Shown here: positions 1-8,642 of the stretch, piece by piece | Layout: each line of letters starts with the position of its first letter | Numbering within the stretch: position 1 is the stretch's first letter | Virus record (IMG/VR): IMGVR_UViG_3300047548_001650 | Span: 1 to 31,019 of that record | DNA from: a virus | DNA length: 31,019 bases | Strand: one strand, 5' to 3' | Notes under the pieces: generated by a model | What the model was told of the DNA's origin: nothing | Seen by the model: the letters and a program-made list of their open reading frames with translations, nothing else | Database searches by the model: none | Made by a program: the position numbers and the translations under genes

Positions 1-426
1 GAAGAACGGGTGGTATTCAGCCATCACGGATACACGTTTTTTGTCGGTAAACAGACAGGTCAGGTGGTGGTTTTGGGTGATGCAGGCCCGACACCTGCCC
101 CCATTCCACCACCGAAACCGACAGACGATGAAACAAAACCAGCGGTTAAAGCGGCTTGGTTCTCATTGATCGTTGATCCATCAGACCCGGAACAGGCCCA
201 ATGGCGCACAAACAGCGTAATACGCGGCCTGCTCAAAGATGCAGGGGTACAGTTCCGAACGTATGCCGACACGGAAAGGGACATCGACCTTCTGAATTTT
301 CGGTCAGACGTTACCTCAGCCGGATTGCCGACAGTGATTTTGCAAGACAAAAGCGGCAAGCTGGTGCAGGTCAAGAAAGTAACGTCGATTGAAGAACTCA
401 AACTGATCGCAGCGGGGCTGAAATGA
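1..426 (+). CDS. Thioredoxin-like fold protein, 5' partial
   Basis: The frame is open to the first base of the window, so the N-terminus is missing; a GTG at 10 is only an internal candidate start. The visible part has a short beta-rich stretch, a proline-rich linker (APIPPPKP, about residues 30-37 from the GTG) and a C-terminal alpha/beta domain. That domain ends in a GLPTVILQDKSGKLV segment, which resembles the cis-proline strand of thioredoxin folds. No CxxC redox pair is visible, so a redox role is not supported. It ends in an ATGA overlap with the cysteine peptidase gene, implying co-translation. Function unknown; the fold call is inference from motif shape, and its place in the head module suggests a virion or assembly role. 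Confidence 0.55.
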   Translation, partial: EERVVFSHHGYTFFVGKQTGQVVVLGDAGPTPAPIPPPKPTDDETKPAVKAAWFSLIVDPSDPEQAQWRTNSVIRGLLKDAGVQFRTYADTERDIDLLNFRSDVTSAGLPTVILQDKSGKLVQVKKVTSIEELKLIAAGLK

Positions 427-1232
427 GCGACAATCCAGCCGGTTTAGAGCCTTGGGAACTGCCAGACGGCCAAACAGTTCTACTTGGCAACCAAGAGCCG
501 CCCGTCAGTCTGATCCTGCCGGTTCGTGGCGTGTTGCCCGATGTGCCTGAACATAAATGGCAAGAGTTCGACTATCGATCAAACCCCGATTACAAGGTCT
601 CAATCAAAAATCAGGGCTCTTACGGGGCCTGTAATGGTCATGCAGCCGCTTCCAGCCTGGAAGATGCCCGCTATATCGCAGGTCTTGGCTATGTGCCCTT
701 ATCGGCCTGGCTGGTTTATGCTGATCTGTGTGGTGGTATCGACCGGGGCAGTTCAATTGCAGAGGCTTTAACACTCTTGCAAAAGAGCGGCACTTGTGAC
801 GATGCGTTAGTTTCACACGGCACAATTAACCCCCGTCGAATCAATGAAAATGCCCGCGAAAATGCCAAGCGGTTTAAAATTGAAATCGGCTACAGGCTGC
901 AAAACTTTAACGATCTCTGCGTGGCCTGTCAGCTACGAATCCCGTTCAATTTCAGCGTGCCGGTAAACAGCGGTTTTAATTCACTGGATGCTGAAGGCGT
1001 GCCCATGAACCGGGCCGGCTGGCACAATCACGCCGTATCAGGCGGATTTGCGATGAAGAAAAGCAAATCCGGCTGGCTGATCGGCATGAGAAACAGTTGG
1101 GGTGAACAGTGGGGAAATCAAGGCTACTGCTGGATCGGTGAAAGAAACATCCGAGGCTCTGGCTTTGATGCTTACGGTGTTTTTGCGGCAGAAGTTGACC
1201 CGCAAGCGATACCACCCGTTTTACAAAAATAA
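423..1232 (+). CDS. Papain-family (C1A-like) cysteine peptidase
   Basis: A 269-residue protein with the papain landmarks in order: Gln64 in NQGSYGAC (oxyanion hole), Cys70 (nucleophile), His203 in WHNHAVSGG and Asn224 in RNSWGEQWG, followed by a GY-x-WIG strand typical of the family. It has no signal peptide or transmembrane segment, so it probably acts in the cytoplasm or in the procapsid. The roughly 50 residues before the catalytic domain could be a short propeptide. The start overlaps the previous stop (ATGA), and the stop abuts the ATG of the scaffold candidate. Terminase and portal genes lie at the other end of the window, and scaffold and capsid follow directly, so this is the position usually held by a prohead maturation protease. 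That role is inference; the peptidase family call rests on visible motifs. Confidence 0.85.
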   Translation: MSDNPAGLEPWELPDGQTVLLGNQEPPVSLILPVRGVLPDVPEHKWQEFDYRSNPDYKVSIKNQGSYGACNGHAAASSLEDARYIAGLGYVPLSAWLVYADLCGGIDRGSSIAEALTLLQKSGTCDDALVSHGTINPRRINENARENAKRFKIEIGYRLQNFNDLCVACQLRIPFNFSVPVNSGFNSLDAEGVPMNRAGWHNHAVSGGFAMKKSKSGWLIGMRNSWGEQWGNQGYCWIGERNIRGSGFDAYGVFAAEVDPQAIPPVLQK

Positions 1233-1964
1233 ATGACAGAACAACCTGAACCATCGAACAGCCGGGACGTTCCCGACGCTGACAATGGTGTTTTACCCGG
1301 AAAGAATCGCATGAGCGACACTGTAAGCCGATCAGAATTTGAAAAGGTTCTCAGGCAACTCCAGCGCCGAAAAGGCGAGCTGGCAGAGCTGCAAAATAAG
1401 TTCAACGAATTGCAATCGACACAAGAAAGACTGATCCAGGAACGTGATGAGGCCGTCACGATCATGGAGCAGCAGACCGAACAATTCCAGCGGTTTACGG
1501 ATGAAAACGAGCTGGCGCAAGAAAACGCCATGCTACGCGGCGAATTAAAGCAGATTTACGTGGAAGATGCGATTTATGCAGCACTTCCGGAAGGCATGAA
1601 TTTACAGCAGGGCGTTTCAATAGCAGAGATTTTAGGCGCGGCAGGAACCAGCCTTGATGATCTCGAAGATTTGACGCCTGAAGTGATACAGGAGGCAATC
1701 GGGAAAGCGCATTCCACGAAGCCTTATCTGTTTTTTGAGGCGGCCGGCGCCCAGGCAGGCGAGCAACCTGTTAAAGCCGGCGATGGCGAAGTTCGCCCAC
1801 AGGCTGAATCTGTAGCACCTACCCCTTCGCTAAGGGCTTTTGGCGCTCAGGCAGTCGGCGGAGGTTCCGCACCAGAAAGCTTATCGCAGCCGAATCCAGC
1901 CAAAACGGTTGACTGGTCAGACCCGGCCGCGGTCATGAATTTTCGACCAACAAAGGGTAATTGA
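1233..1964 (+). CDS. Putative capsid scaffolding protein
   Basis: 243 residues. After a short disordered N-terminus there is a long heptad-like, charged coiled-coil region (about residues 30-95, rich in Glu, Gln, Leu and Arg). A helical segment follows, then a low-complexity Ala/Gly/Pro linker and a short C-terminal tail ending NFRPTKGN. This architecture, and its place directly before the major capsid gene, are typical of phage scaffolds, whose C-terminal tail binds coat protein. The ATG directly follows the stop of the peptidase gene; an internal ATG at 1311 is an alternative start. No catalytic motif is visible. It would be the natural substrate of the upstream peptidase if that enzyme matures proheads. 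Confidence 0.65.
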   Translation: MTEQPEPSNSRDVPDADNGVLPGKNRMSDTVSRSEFEKVLRQLQRRKGELAELQNKFNELQSTQERLIQERDEAVTIMEQQTEQFQRFTDENELAQENAMLRGELKQIYVEDAIYAALPEGMNLQQGVSIAEILGAAGTSLDDLEDLTPEVIQEAIGKAHSTKPYLFFEAAGAQAGEQPVKAGDGEVRPQAESVAPTPSLRAFGAQAVGGGSAPESLSQPNPAKTVDWSDPAAVMNFRPTKGN

Positions 1965-1966
1965 CG

Positions 1967-2932
1967 ATGCCAAATGATCTTTCAAATCTTATGAACACGG
2001 TCGCTTATCGGTTTACCGATCTGACGGCCTATCTGAAGCCTCACGCGGCGTTTCTTTCAGCGGTCACAATCAATCCTGTTCCACCTGAATTCAAACAGGT
2101 GAACGATGTTGTAAAGCTGAATCAATTGGCGGTTGATGGCGATGTGGTTGACCACCAATCATCGACCATTACCACAGCCAACCTATCAACCACACCCACA
2201 AATATCCAATTGACGAAAACGCCTACCAAGACGTTTAAGATTGGGACATACGAAGCAAGCCGGCTGGCTGATTCGCCTGGCCTTCTTGACGAGTCGTTTT
2301 CAATCGTCATTACGCAGTTTCTTGAACACATTAACGGAATTTTGGCCGGATTGTTTACTACGACTAATTTCAACACCACGGGCAACATCCCAGGCACAGG
2401 CACCGGCGCAACAGCCGACGCCTTGAGCCATGCAGACGCTACAGCCCTTTGGTCAACCCTGGCGACCCGAAAGATACCGGTGACGGACACCGGCAACGTC
2501 TTTCTGATCACTCATCCTTACATCTATGGAAAGATGCTGGATGATGCTGATTACACCAAGGCTACCAGCATTGGCGATCAGTACGCCTCGCAGATGCGAA
2601 CGACCGGATCACTGATGCCGATTAACGGCATGTATCCGATCTTCGATTCTCAGGCCCCTACGTCAGGATCAGGCGCGAGCATTGCCTATACCAGCGCGGC
2701 ATTCCATCGCCGGGCGGTTGTGGCTCAATTCGCAACCCCTGAACCACCGATGAACGGCCTGGCCTATCGCTATGCCAATGTTTTTGGCATTCCGCTTCTG
2801 ATCGTTCCGAACTACGACACCAATTTGGGCAGCACGGGCGGCGCTTTCAATAGCTTCACCGTTTCAGCCCTTTGGAATGCAATCGTGTTTCGTAAGGATC
2901 ACTGCGTTCTCCATACCACTCCGGGCGCCTGA
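1967..2932 (+). CDS. Major capsid protein (P22-coat-like candidate)
   Basis: 321 residues from ATG 1967. The frame also has a TTG at 1961, but AAAGGG at 1952-1957 is spaced correctly only for the ATG. The protein has few Cys and Lys residues, is rich in Thr, Ala and Asn, and has a beta-hairpin-like region (residues about 40-100) with NDVVKLNQL and DVVDHQSST segments like those in P22-type coat proteins. A central helix (ESFSIVITQFLEHINGILAG) and a C-terminal beta domain ending FRKDHCVLHTTPGA follow. Position after a scaffold and before connector genes is the main evidence for capsid identity. The P22-like sub-call is by resemblance only; another HK97-fold family is possible. Confidence 0.72.
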   Translation: MPNDLSNLMNTVAYRFTDLTAYLKPHAAFLSAVTINPVPPEFKQVNDVVKLNQLAVDGDVVDHQSSTITTANLSTTPTNIQLTKTPTKTFKIGTYEASRLADSPGLLDESFSIVITQFLEHINGILAGLFTTTNFNTTGNIPGTGTGATADALSHADATALWSTLATRKIPVTDTGNVFLITHPYIYGKMLDDADYTKATSIGDQYASQMRTTGSLMPINGMYPIFDSQAPTSGSGASIAYTSAAFHRRAVVAQFATPEPPMNGLAYRYANVFGIPLLIVPNYDTNLGSTGGAFNSFTVSALWNAIVFRKDHCVLHTTPGA

Positions 2933-2934
2933 TA

Positions 2935-3798
2935 ATGCCCCTGAGTGATGCACCCGTCACGAGCCGGCTTGACCTGGAAGGCTCCGCAAGAGCCTACCGG
3001 GCCTTTAGCCTGCAAATCGTCAATCTGGCAGGATCAGCCGTAACAGGCTGGTCAGCCGGTGACGTTTTAGCCGTGGAAGTCTGGCGAGGCGATGAGACTG
3101 AAGCACTTGACGACGCGGGCATAACGGCCGCCTGGTCAAATGCTAATAACGGCCTTATCACCATTGCCACCACCGGCGCCCATGAAATACCTGCCAGTTC
3201 TTACCAATGGCGACTCTTGGCAACTTCAGGCGGATTGACCTACGAAGTTTGCCGGGGCAACTACCTGATAAAGCCTGCACCTGGTGAGTCGGCAAGTTGC
3301 TTGCCGGTAAGCCAGCGCCCCTACACGTCTATCGAGGACTTGCGCACGGTTGCCCCCTGGATTGATCAGTGTAAGAGCGAATTTGACCGGACAGGCTTTG
3401 AAGAGCAGCAAATTACCGCCCGATTATGGCTTGATAACGTCGTTATGCGAGCGTATCACGACCGGTTTATCTTCAGCCGCTATTCGCTTGGTAATGGCCG
3501 CTATTGGGGCTACAGGCACGATGAGCCGCCCGACTGGCTGAAAACGTCGGTTGAATCAGGAAAAGGAATTCAATTGACGCCGGCACTGAGAAGGGCCTGC
3601 GCTCTCTATGCTTGCCACCTGATTTGTATGGCCCAGGTGAGCTTCAAGGAAGATTCATCGACCTATCGAAAAAAGGCCGCTGAATTTCGGTCAATGGCCA
3701 ATAGCGCCTTATCGGCTGCGACAGTAAAGGTCAAAAGCCTGACAACGAATCAGGACTATGACATTCCTATCAATCTCAATGTATGCGTGAGGAATTGA
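2935..3798 (+). CDS. Head-completion/connector candidate with N-terminal beta domain
   Basis: 287 residues that look two-domain. Residues 1-120 form a beta-rich immunoglobulin/BppU-like domain ending NYLIKPAPGESASC. Residues 125-287 are helical, beginning PYTSIEDLRTVAPWIDQ, which resembles the N-terminal helices of small head-to-tail connector proteins. The gene follows the capsid gene by two bases, the usual location for head-completion proteins. No catalytic motif is present. The beta domain resembles in style the protein starting at 30713. The connector assignment is positional inference. Confidence 0.5.
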   Translation: MPLSDAPVTSRLDLEGSARAYRAFSLQIVNLAGSAVTGWSAGDVLAVEVWRGDETEALDDAGITAAWSNANNGLITIATTGAHEIPASSYQWRLLATSGGLTYEVCRGNYLIKPAPGESASCLPVSQRPYTSIEDLRTVAPWIDQCKSEFDRTGFEEQQITARLWLDNVVMRAYHDRFIFSRYSLGNGRYWGYRHDEPPDWLKTSVESGKGIQLTPALRRACALYACHLICMAQVSFKEDSSTYRKKAAEFRSMANSALSAATVKVKSLTTNQDYDIPINLNVCVRN

Positions 3799-3801
3799 CA
3801 A

Positions 3802-3909
3802 ATGGCAAAGAAAGCATCGCCCAAAACAACCAAGATGACACCAAAAGCGAGCTCAAAGCCTGCAAGCAAAGGCAGCAAAAAGGGCTGCACTTGCGACAAG
3901 AAATATTGA
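3802..3909 (+). CDS. 35-residue Lys-rich basic peptide
   Basis: ATG 3802 follows the previous stop by three bases and encodes a 35-residue peptide dominated by Lys, Ser, Thr and Pro. It ends in a CTCDKKY cluster with two cysteines. It is too short for ordinary gene callers. Its composition (KKASPKTTKMTPKASSK) resembles the basic KxPxAPKKPSxRSKTG leader of the next two proteins. It could be a small DNA-binding or capsid-decorating peptide, or a remnant of the shared leader. Support is the tight spacing on both sides and the lack of any other gene in the gap. Confidence 0.55.
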   Translation: MAKKASPKTTKMTPKASSKPASKGSKKGCTCDKKY

Positions 3910-3929
3910 TCTGAGACAAGGGCCGACAG

Positions 3930-5546
3930 ATGCCACCGATTGCACAAGCCAAAAAGCCGGGCAAGCCTACAGCACCGAAAAAGCCGTCAACCCGTTCAAA
4001 AACCGGGAATGATGCTTGTTCACGCGCTGCGAGTAACTGGCAATTGGCAATCAGAGGGAAAGCGGCTCTAGACCCTGAAACATACAAGACGCTGGGCAAA
4101 TGCCGGGCAATGGCACGGCAAAAGAAGCAAGCCGTTGACCAGGGCAGAACCGGCAAGCTCTCAGAGCAAGGCCAGGCGGCTCTTGAAGGTCGATTACAGA
4201 AACGATTTGACCAGGGCCTTATCACCAAGAAAAGCCGTTCGGAAGAACTCAAAAAACGCCTGCAACAGCGGGCAGAGCGTAACGGCACCACACAAGCCAA
4301 GCCACAAAAACAGACCGTTGCACGCCTGGCACCAACCGAAAAAGGCCGGGCGGCACTGAGGCCCGTTCGCGAGCCTAAACCAGGGCTAACAGAAACAAAG
4401 CGATTGATCAGCCAGGTAAAGGCCAAAGAAAAGGCCAGGGCGGAAACGCAATCAGGCGTTCGGACGCTGAAAACAAGCGAAATACAAGCCGATCCTGAGC
4501 GTTTCCAATACAAAATGAATACTTCCGGGCCTGTAGGCGTTACGGATCAATTCAAAGAAACAAAGGTCTGGAATAAAGAGCTGGCGGGCGTGGTCCAGGT
4601 CTGGAAAGACCCGGCCAACGGTAAAACGTATGTTGTCAACGGGCACCACCGCTACGAGCTTGCCCAACGGCTGGGCGTGAAGTCGCTGAATGTCCAGTAC
4701 ATCCAAGCTAAGGACGCAGCCGAGGCACGCCAGAAGGGCGCACTAACGAATATTGCCGAGGGGCGTGGAACTTCCGTTGATGCCGGCCGATTCTTCCGAG
4801 ACTCAAAGAGCCCTGATATTGAATCAGAACTGAAGCAACGCGGGATCAGTCTGTCAGAGAGAAACGCTTCTGAAGGGCTGGCATTGCGAGGGCTTGCCCC
4901 TCAAATCTGGCGAAAAGTGGTGGATGAAACAACCCCGCTTTCAAGGGCCGTTGCCATTGGCCGTTCAGGGCTAAGGCCAGAGGATCAATTGCAGCTCTTT
5001 AATCGATCAGAAAAGGGCAATTGGACGAGCGGCAAAACGGCCGAATTTGGGCAGGAATTGAAGCGGGCTCCGCTGATGGCAAAACAGGGCGGCGGACTCT
5101 TCGATGATGAGGAGTTTGTCAACCTGGCGGAATTTCGGGCCATGTTTGCGGACCGATTCAAGGGCCGGATGCGTGGTGATGCCAATTTATTCGGCAAGAT
5201 TTCACGCAGTCGAAACGTGAATCGGATTGAGCAAGTCGGCCAAAACAAGATCGACACGACCAGCTCACAAGAGCAGGCACGCCAGGCCGATCAAGCCTTG
5301 CAGATGTTTGATATTGAACGAAATTACGGCCTGACATCCCGCACGCTTGACCGCTATGCCGGCATGGTGGCAGGCGGGAAGAAGCTGGACAAGGTTTATC
5401 CGGAATTTGAGCGGCGCACGATGAAGCTGCTGGATAACGCCGTGAACAAAGAACAACGACAGAAAGAAGCCAGAAACCTCAAACAATTGACACCAGAACA
5501 GCGGCGGGAAGTTGCCAGGCAGCGACGCGCCCGGGCAGGGAGATAA
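3930..5546 (+). CDS. Modular protein with shared N-terminal module and ParB-like domain
   Basis: 538 residues. Residues 1-120 are a basic module (SKTGNDAC, AASNWQLAIRGK, LDPETYKTLGKCRAM, RFDQGLITKKSR) that recurs in the next gene. A Lys/Arg-rich linker follows. Residues about 175-275 form a ParB/Srx-type domain with the signature NGHHRYELAQRLGV at 237-250 (substrate-loop GHHR) and a preceding Gln/Val-rich strand. The C-terminal 260 residues are helical and unassigned. ParB-like domains act as nucleases or CTPases; which applies here is unknown. Position between head-connector and tail-completion genes suggests a virion protein, perhaps ejected with DNA, in the manner of polyvalent proteins. 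SD AAGGG lies at 3918-3922. Domain call good, role inferred. Confidence 0.7.
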   Translation: MPPIAQAKKPGKPTAPKKPSTRSKTGNDACSRAASNWQLAIRGKAALDPETYKTLGKCRAMARQKKQAVDQGRTGKLSEQGQAALEGRLQKRFDQGLITKKSRSEELKKRLQQRAERNGTTQAKPQKQTVARLAPTEKGRAALRPVREPKPGLTETKRLISQVKAKEKARAETQSGVRTLKTSEIQADPERFQYKMNTSGPVGVTDQFKETKVWNKELAGVVQVWKDPANGKTYVVNGHHRYELAQRLGVKSLNVQYIQAKDAAEARQKGALTNIAEGRGTSVDAGRFFRDSKSPDIESELKQRGISLSERNASEGLALRGLAPQIWRKVVDETTPLSRAVAIGRSGLRPEDQLQLFNRSEKGNWTSGKTAEFGQELKRAPLMAKQGGGLFDDEEFVNLAEFRAMFADRFKGRMRGDANLFGKISRSRNVNRIEQVGQNKIDTTSSQEQARQADQALQMFDIERNYGLTSRTLDRYAGMVAGGKKLDKVYPEFERRTMKLLDNAVNKEQRQKEARNLKQLTPEQRREVARQRRARAGR

Positions 5547-5551
5547 CGACG

Positions 5552-7840
5552 ATGGCGGCCAAAGCACCGAAGAAAGCATCAGCACCAAAGAAGCCGGTAA
5601 AGCCTTCCAGCCGATCGAAAACAGGCAATTCCGCTTGTTCTCAGGCCGCGTCGAACTGGCAATTGTCGATTCGTGGCAAGGAACCGCTTGACCCTCAGAC
5701 GTATGCCACATTGGCGAAATGTCGGGCCATGAACCGGACAGCGAAACAGGCTGACGACCGGGCACGCATGGGCTATAACCTTTCGGATCAAGGCGCGGCC
5801 GCACTCAAGGGACGGTTGCAACAGCGATTTGATCAAGGCTTGATTACGCAAAAGAGCCGGCAAGAGCGATTGAAAACACTGCTGGCACAGCGAAAAGAGA
5901 GGCAAGCCGGGGCCACAGCGGCACAGCAAAAGCCGGCTGCGCCTACCGTTTCAGCTACAACTGAAAATGCAGGATCAAAAAGACTAGCGATATTGCAGGG
6001 GTCACTTACTAAAAAAGAAGCCGATCTCAATAGAAGGTTTGACGAGCATTTTGCGGATGTTCGCAGCGCAAACGGGCAGCCGTTAAACGACAAAAGAAAC
6101 GGCCCTTCAACTATGGCCCGCTGGGAGCGTCAAAGCGATAGCATAAGATCAAGCATGACAGGAATTGAGAAAACAAAACGAGCAATAGAACGAGAGAAAA
6201 ATTTAATTGACAATGTTAATTCTCTTGAGTTGCCACCAGCAATTAAAACGGCAATGGAAAGCGGCAATATTACTCAATGGAGAAAGCACCCTAACAGATT
6301 TTTTGTAAAGGGCGTTGAAAAAGGCCGTATTGTGTATTTTCCCGAAACAGGCACAATTGGACATCATTACCTGAATGATATACCTAAAGAACAATATCCT
6401 TTATTTAGAGACACTTATAATCAGCTTAGAAAAGATTTGCGAAAGCCTGCTGCAATTGCAGAAGGATACCAGCGGCGAAACATGGTTCCGCAAGGCTCAT
6501 CAGTTGATTACGTGAAGCAAAAACGAGATGAGCAAGCCAAGTATTTATGGCAAAACAGGCGAGCAATACAGACAGAAAGCAGGGTTTACGATAAGCCCAG
6601 GGCATTGGTTCAATCCGTTCGATCCAAGCCCGGTTATGGCGTGGCAAGGGCGAGCGCGGCCGGTAATCGCGAGCTGGTCGGCTTGCGGATGAAAGAGAAG
6701 AATAAGCCGGCAACGCCACCTAAACCTATAAGAACTCTCGAAGAAGCCAGGGCAGACCGTTACAGAAGAGCAAAAGAAGCGGAAAAAATAAGCGATCCAA
6801 AAGACAGACGCCAATACGCAAAATTCCTTGTGTCGCTTCCAAAGGAAGTTAGAAGGGCTTTTGTGTTAGCTAAAATAGCAAACCGACACAAAAACATGTC
6901 AAGCATGGATTTTGCCGGATTGGTAGGCTCTTTAAATGAAGGTAGAAACATACTGGCTTACCATTACGGCAAGCATAAAGGCATGTACGCTGGAGAAGAT
7001 AGGAAGAAAAGTGTTTATGACGCCATTGTCTATTCAGCCAACAAACTCAGATCAATAATAAAGCCCGCAACGCCGCCTAAACCCGTAAAAACAGCGGAGA
7101 ACACTGGAACCTATGGCGATTACTACTTTACACCAGAAGGAAAGTACGTCCAAATGTCTGGCTCTGGTGGAATCGGGTCAAATCGCGTTGGCGTGCTTGA
7201 CCTAAAGGGCAATCAAGTTGGACGATATAACCGCGATGAATTGCGATTTGCAAATGAAAAATTCAGGCCATCAAAAGAATCGGAACAGGCGTCAGAGCGT
7301 CTTGCAAAAATCACTTCTGAAATCGATACGATTAAACGGAAAAATGAAGGGCTTCTGTTAAATAAAGCTATTACAGAACAATTTAAGAAATCTGTTGAGC
7401 GAGGAGAAATTAGCCAGGCTAAGTATGCTGAGTTGCAGAAAAAGGGAGCTGTTCTGTCTGAAGTAGATTACAGAAAGGCAATAGACGTAGAAGGCCAGAT
7501 AGATAAGATTCGCGGCACACTTGTTGATACCTTTGCCACGCCTAAATTCTCGCGCGGCGGGCAGCTTGCGCCGGGGAGAGGGACGGAGGACAGAAAGAGA
7601 AAGGCCGCTATTCTTTTGCAATCTAGGGGATTGCGAAAATCAAAAGATGCTGAAACATTCATACAATCGTATGATCCTGTATCTAAAGGACATGGATTTA
7701 CTAGAAAAAACAAAATGTTTAACAGTGTCTTAGACAAGGGATACAGGGATTTACCTGGAATGGAGATTGTGTTTAAACCCTATGGCAATAAAGGCCGTGG
7801 ATTTTATTTGGTTGGGCAACGCGACAAAAAACAATCGTGA
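5552..7840 (+). CDS. Large modular protein sharing the N-terminal module of its neighbour
   Basis: 762 residues, starting five bases after the ParB-domain gene. Residues 10-120 repeat the neighbour's module (SKTGNSAC, AASNWQLSIRGK, LDPQTYATLAKCRAM, RFDQGLITQKSR). The rest is divided by two near-identical linkers, KPATPPKPIRT at about 385 and KPATPPKPVKT at about 504. These separate a segment at about 140-380, a helical segment at 395-500 and a segment at 515-762 that contains a coiled coil and a basic C-terminus. No catalytic motif was recognised. The inter-linker segments are clearly more AT-rich than the N-terminal module and the linkers, which suggests separately acquired cassettes. Likely a packaged or structural protein by position; biochemical function unknown. 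Confidence 0.7.
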   Translation: MAAKAPKKASAPKKPVKPSSRSKTGNSACSQAASNWQLSIRGKEPLDPQTYATLAKCRAMNRTAKQADDRARMGYNLSDQGAAALKGRLQQRFDQGLITQKSRQERLKTLLAQRKERQAGATAAQQKPAAPTVSATTENAGSKRLAILQGSLTKKEADLNRRFDEHFADVRSANGQPLNDKRNGPSTMARWERQSDSIRSSMTGIEKTKRAIEREKNLIDNVNSLELPPAIKTAMESGNITQWRKHPNRFFVKGVEKGRIVYFPETGTIGHHYLNDIPKEQYPLFRDTYNQLRKDLRKPAAIAEGYQRRNMVPQGSSVDYVKQKRDEQAKYLWQNRRAIQTESRVYDKPRALVQSVRSKPGYGVARASAAGNRELVGLRMKEKNKPATPPKPIRTLEEARADRYRRAKEAEKISDPKDRRQYAKFLVSLPKEVRRAFVLAKIANRHKNMSSMDFAGLVGSLNEGRNILAYHYGKHKGMYAGEDRKKSVYDAIVYSANKLRSIIKPATPPKPVKTAENTGTYGDYYFTPEGKYVQMSGSGGIGSNRVGVLDLKGNQVGRYNRDELRFANEKFRPSKESEQASERLAKITSEIDTIKRKNEGLLLNKAITEQFKKSVERGEISQAKYAELQKKGAVLSEVDYRKAIDVEGQIDKIRGTLVDTFATPKFSRGGQLAPGRGTEDRKRKAAILLQSRGLRKSKDAETFIQSYDPVSKGHGFTRKNKMFNSVLDKGYRDLPGMEIVFKPYGNKGRGFYLVGQRDKKQS

Positions 7841-7865
7841 TCAAATAACCATCAAATAAACAACC

Positions 7866-8642
7866 ATGATCGATTGCACCATCGTAGAGCCGCCGGGAAC
7901 GTACCCGCTTACGTTTCTGGTTAAAGATATTGAGCCAGAGGGCCGGGAATGGCGGGAAGCGTCTGAGGGCGAAAAACGGCGGTTTTACGAAGTCGCCGGA
8001 ATTATTGCCGAAAAGGTGAAACAAAGCGAGCTGCAAAAGGGGCTTGATCGGCACGGGCGAAAGCTAAAGCCGGTAAGGTATCGAAAAGTCAGATTCAGAC
8101 GCACCGGTAAGCGGGTGGACGGCGAGCCGTTAATGCCGCACCGGGCACTATCGAGAACGCGGCGATTGTTGAAATATACAATCACCAGCCTGGGCATTTT
8201 GTTCTATTGGCAAAACGGATGGGCTAAAATACTTGATATGCACCGGCGCGGCGCTTGTATCAGGCGAGGCGGGCGGGTGGTTGGCAAGTTGCCAAAGCGT
8301 GATGTTTTTGGCATTTCGCCAGCCGGCATACAGCAAATCAAGCGTGAAGCCCTTAGCCACTGGAGACGCGGAACAATGCCTAACAAGAAAATCAGCCCGA
8401 TTATGGAAGATAAAGGGCTTGGTATCGAGCTACCTTTCGATTCAGGCACGGACAAGAAAACCGGCAAGCCGGTGAAGCCGGTCGAACAATGGGACGTTGA
8501 AGATTTCCTGGCGGCGGGTGTGCAAGTTACACGTAACACGGCAAAGAGCCGGGTAAAGAACACGGCTACAGGTACACCAGGCCTGAGAGATACAGGGATG
8601 GTGATGACTGGCAAGATAAAAGACTGGAAATTTGCTAAATGA
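7866..8642 (+). CDS. Phage virion morphogenesis / gpS-like tail-completion protein
   Basis: 258 residues, Arg/Lys-rich. The central part matches the layout of P2 gpS-type (virion morphogenesis) proteins: LSRTRRLLKYTITS, then a strand before LDMHRRGACIRRGG, and the signature KLPKRDVFGIS, equivalent to the family's 'iPaRpfLGls' motif. These proteins complete the tail end that joins the head. The C-terminal 80 residues are an extension. Its stop overlaps the start of the next gene, which has the same style of motif. Family call is by motif shape. Confidence 0.55.
   Translation: MIDCTIVEPPGTYPLTFLVKDIEPEGREWREASEGEKRRFYEVAGIIAEKVKQSELQKGLDRHGRKLKPVRYRKVRFRRTGKRVDGEPLMPHRALSRTRRLLKYTITSLGILFYWQNGWAKILDMHRRGACIRRGGRVVGKLPKRDVFGISPAGIQQIKREALSHWRRGTMPNKKISPIMEDKGLGIELPFDSGTDKKTGKPVKPVEQWDVEDFLAAGVQVTRNTAKSRVKNTATGTPGLRDTGMVMTGKIKDWKFAK

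Noticed and set aside
3776-4513. Long minus-strand frame opposite the ParB-domain gene
   Set aside because: Composition and lack of motifs show it is a shadow of the plus-strand gene.
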